Shown here: positions 63,077 through 63,151 of the stretch, piece by piece
Layout of the letters: every line of letters begins with the position of its first letter
How positions within the stretch are numbered: position 1 is the stretch's first letter
Assembly: GCF_900602065.1 (NCBI RefSeq)
Contig: NZ_UWFN01000245.1
Location: forward strand, 1-63,151
Direction: 5' to 3'
From: Pseudomonas viridiflava
GTDB lineage: Bacteria; Pseudomonadota; Gammaproteobacteria; Pseudomonadales; Pseudomonadaceae
DNA length: 63,151 bases
Notes under the pieces: model-generated
Database searches by the model: none
What the model was told of the DNA's origin: nothing
What the model saw: only the letters and a program-made list of their open reading frames with translations
Position numbers and translations under genes: made by a program

Positions 63077-63151
63077 GTGGGAGCGAATTCATTCGCGAAG
63101 AGGCCGGTGCATTCGACATTTACCTATCGTCTGTACTGCCGCATTCGCGAA
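63077..63151. repeat. REP-type inverted repeat in unit 3, cut by the window edge
   Basis: The same left arm TGTGGGAGCGAATTCATTCG and loop as 62644-62732; the right arm is cut after CATTCGCGAA. Confidence 0.88.

Larger units (their letters stand above)
62542..63151 (+). repeat. Tandem array: hemH 3' end repeated twice downstream
   Basis: The unit starting TGAATGACGACCC begins at 62542 (the real hemH end), 62805 and 62976. Each copy keeps the last hemH codons up to TAA, then GAGAATTTCGGGACCTGAAA and GCGGTGCC. Units 1 and 2 also share the trailing CTTGGCCATATCCCGAC..CCACCCGT. Unit 1 is 263 bases, unit 2 is 171, and unit 3 runs off the window. Unit 2 lacks the REP hairpin found in units 1 and 3. 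No intact gene lies in 62610-63151; copies 2 and 3 are gene fragments. Confidence 0.92.

Overview
The window is chromosomal DNA of a Pseudomonas, most likely from the fluorescens/syringae lineage. This rests on GC-rich coding sequence, the conserved blocks hemA-prfA-prmC-moeB-murI and lolB-ispE-tRNA-Gln-prs-rplY-pth-ychF, a bacterial renalase gene, and many Pseudomonas-type REP inverted repeats (ends TGTGGGAGC / GCTCCCACA) between genes. No plasmid, prophage or insertion-sequence gene is visible.

Layout. 1-5.7 kb: small accessory genes (DUF6152 periplasmic protein, EamA exporter divergent from a MocR regulator, PH-domain protein, GNAT acetyltransferase) and a RelE/HTH toxin-antitoxin pair behind a perfect palindrome. 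5.7-10.3 kb: a TonB siderophore receptor divergent from an OmpR/EnvZ-like two-component system. 10.7-14.6 kb: a three-subunit periplasmic gluconate 2-dehydrogenase-type enzyme. 15-18.5 kb: RidA, a small P-loop protein, a membrane protein, a DUF6124 gene behind a candidate structured RNA leader, and a ParDE module. 18.6-23.6 kb: a FecI/FecR sigma-anti-sigma pair with its STN-containing TonB receptor, then HigBA. 23.9-26.7 kb: tRNA-Met and a chemoreceptor. 27-37.4 kb: a catabolic block (DUF3100 membrane protein with a long structured-looking leader, two LysR regulators, L-serine dehydratase, an M20 aminoacylase / aldehyde dehydrogenase / beta-hydroxyacid dehydrogenase operon, and a secreted carboxypeptidase G2-like M20 peptidase).

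37.6-50.1 kb is conserved housekeeping: YchF, Pth, ribosomal protein bL25, PRPP synthetase, tRNA-Gln, IspE, LolB and a TPR lipoprotein on the minus strand; HemA, RF1, its methyltransferase PrmC, a MoeB/ThiF adenylyltransferase, MurI and PagL on the plus strand.

50.2-62.6 kb is the most coherent system. Ten tightly packed or overlapping minus-strand genes (DUF523/DUF1722 protein, LitR/CarH-like MerR regulator, photolyase, NTF2-like, SDR, FAD oxidoreductase, DUF1365, Cfa-like methyltransferase, DUF2878, YkgJ) start from a readable sigma70 promoter carrying three TGTACA half-sites. A further TGTACA site lies in the divergent control region of renalase/TIGR02450 and TIGR01777/hemH. I infer a light or photooxidative-stress regulon combining DNA photorepair, lipid modification and cofactor repair. 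The window ends in a tandem array in which the 3' end of hemH is repeated twice more, one unit lacking its REP hairpin.
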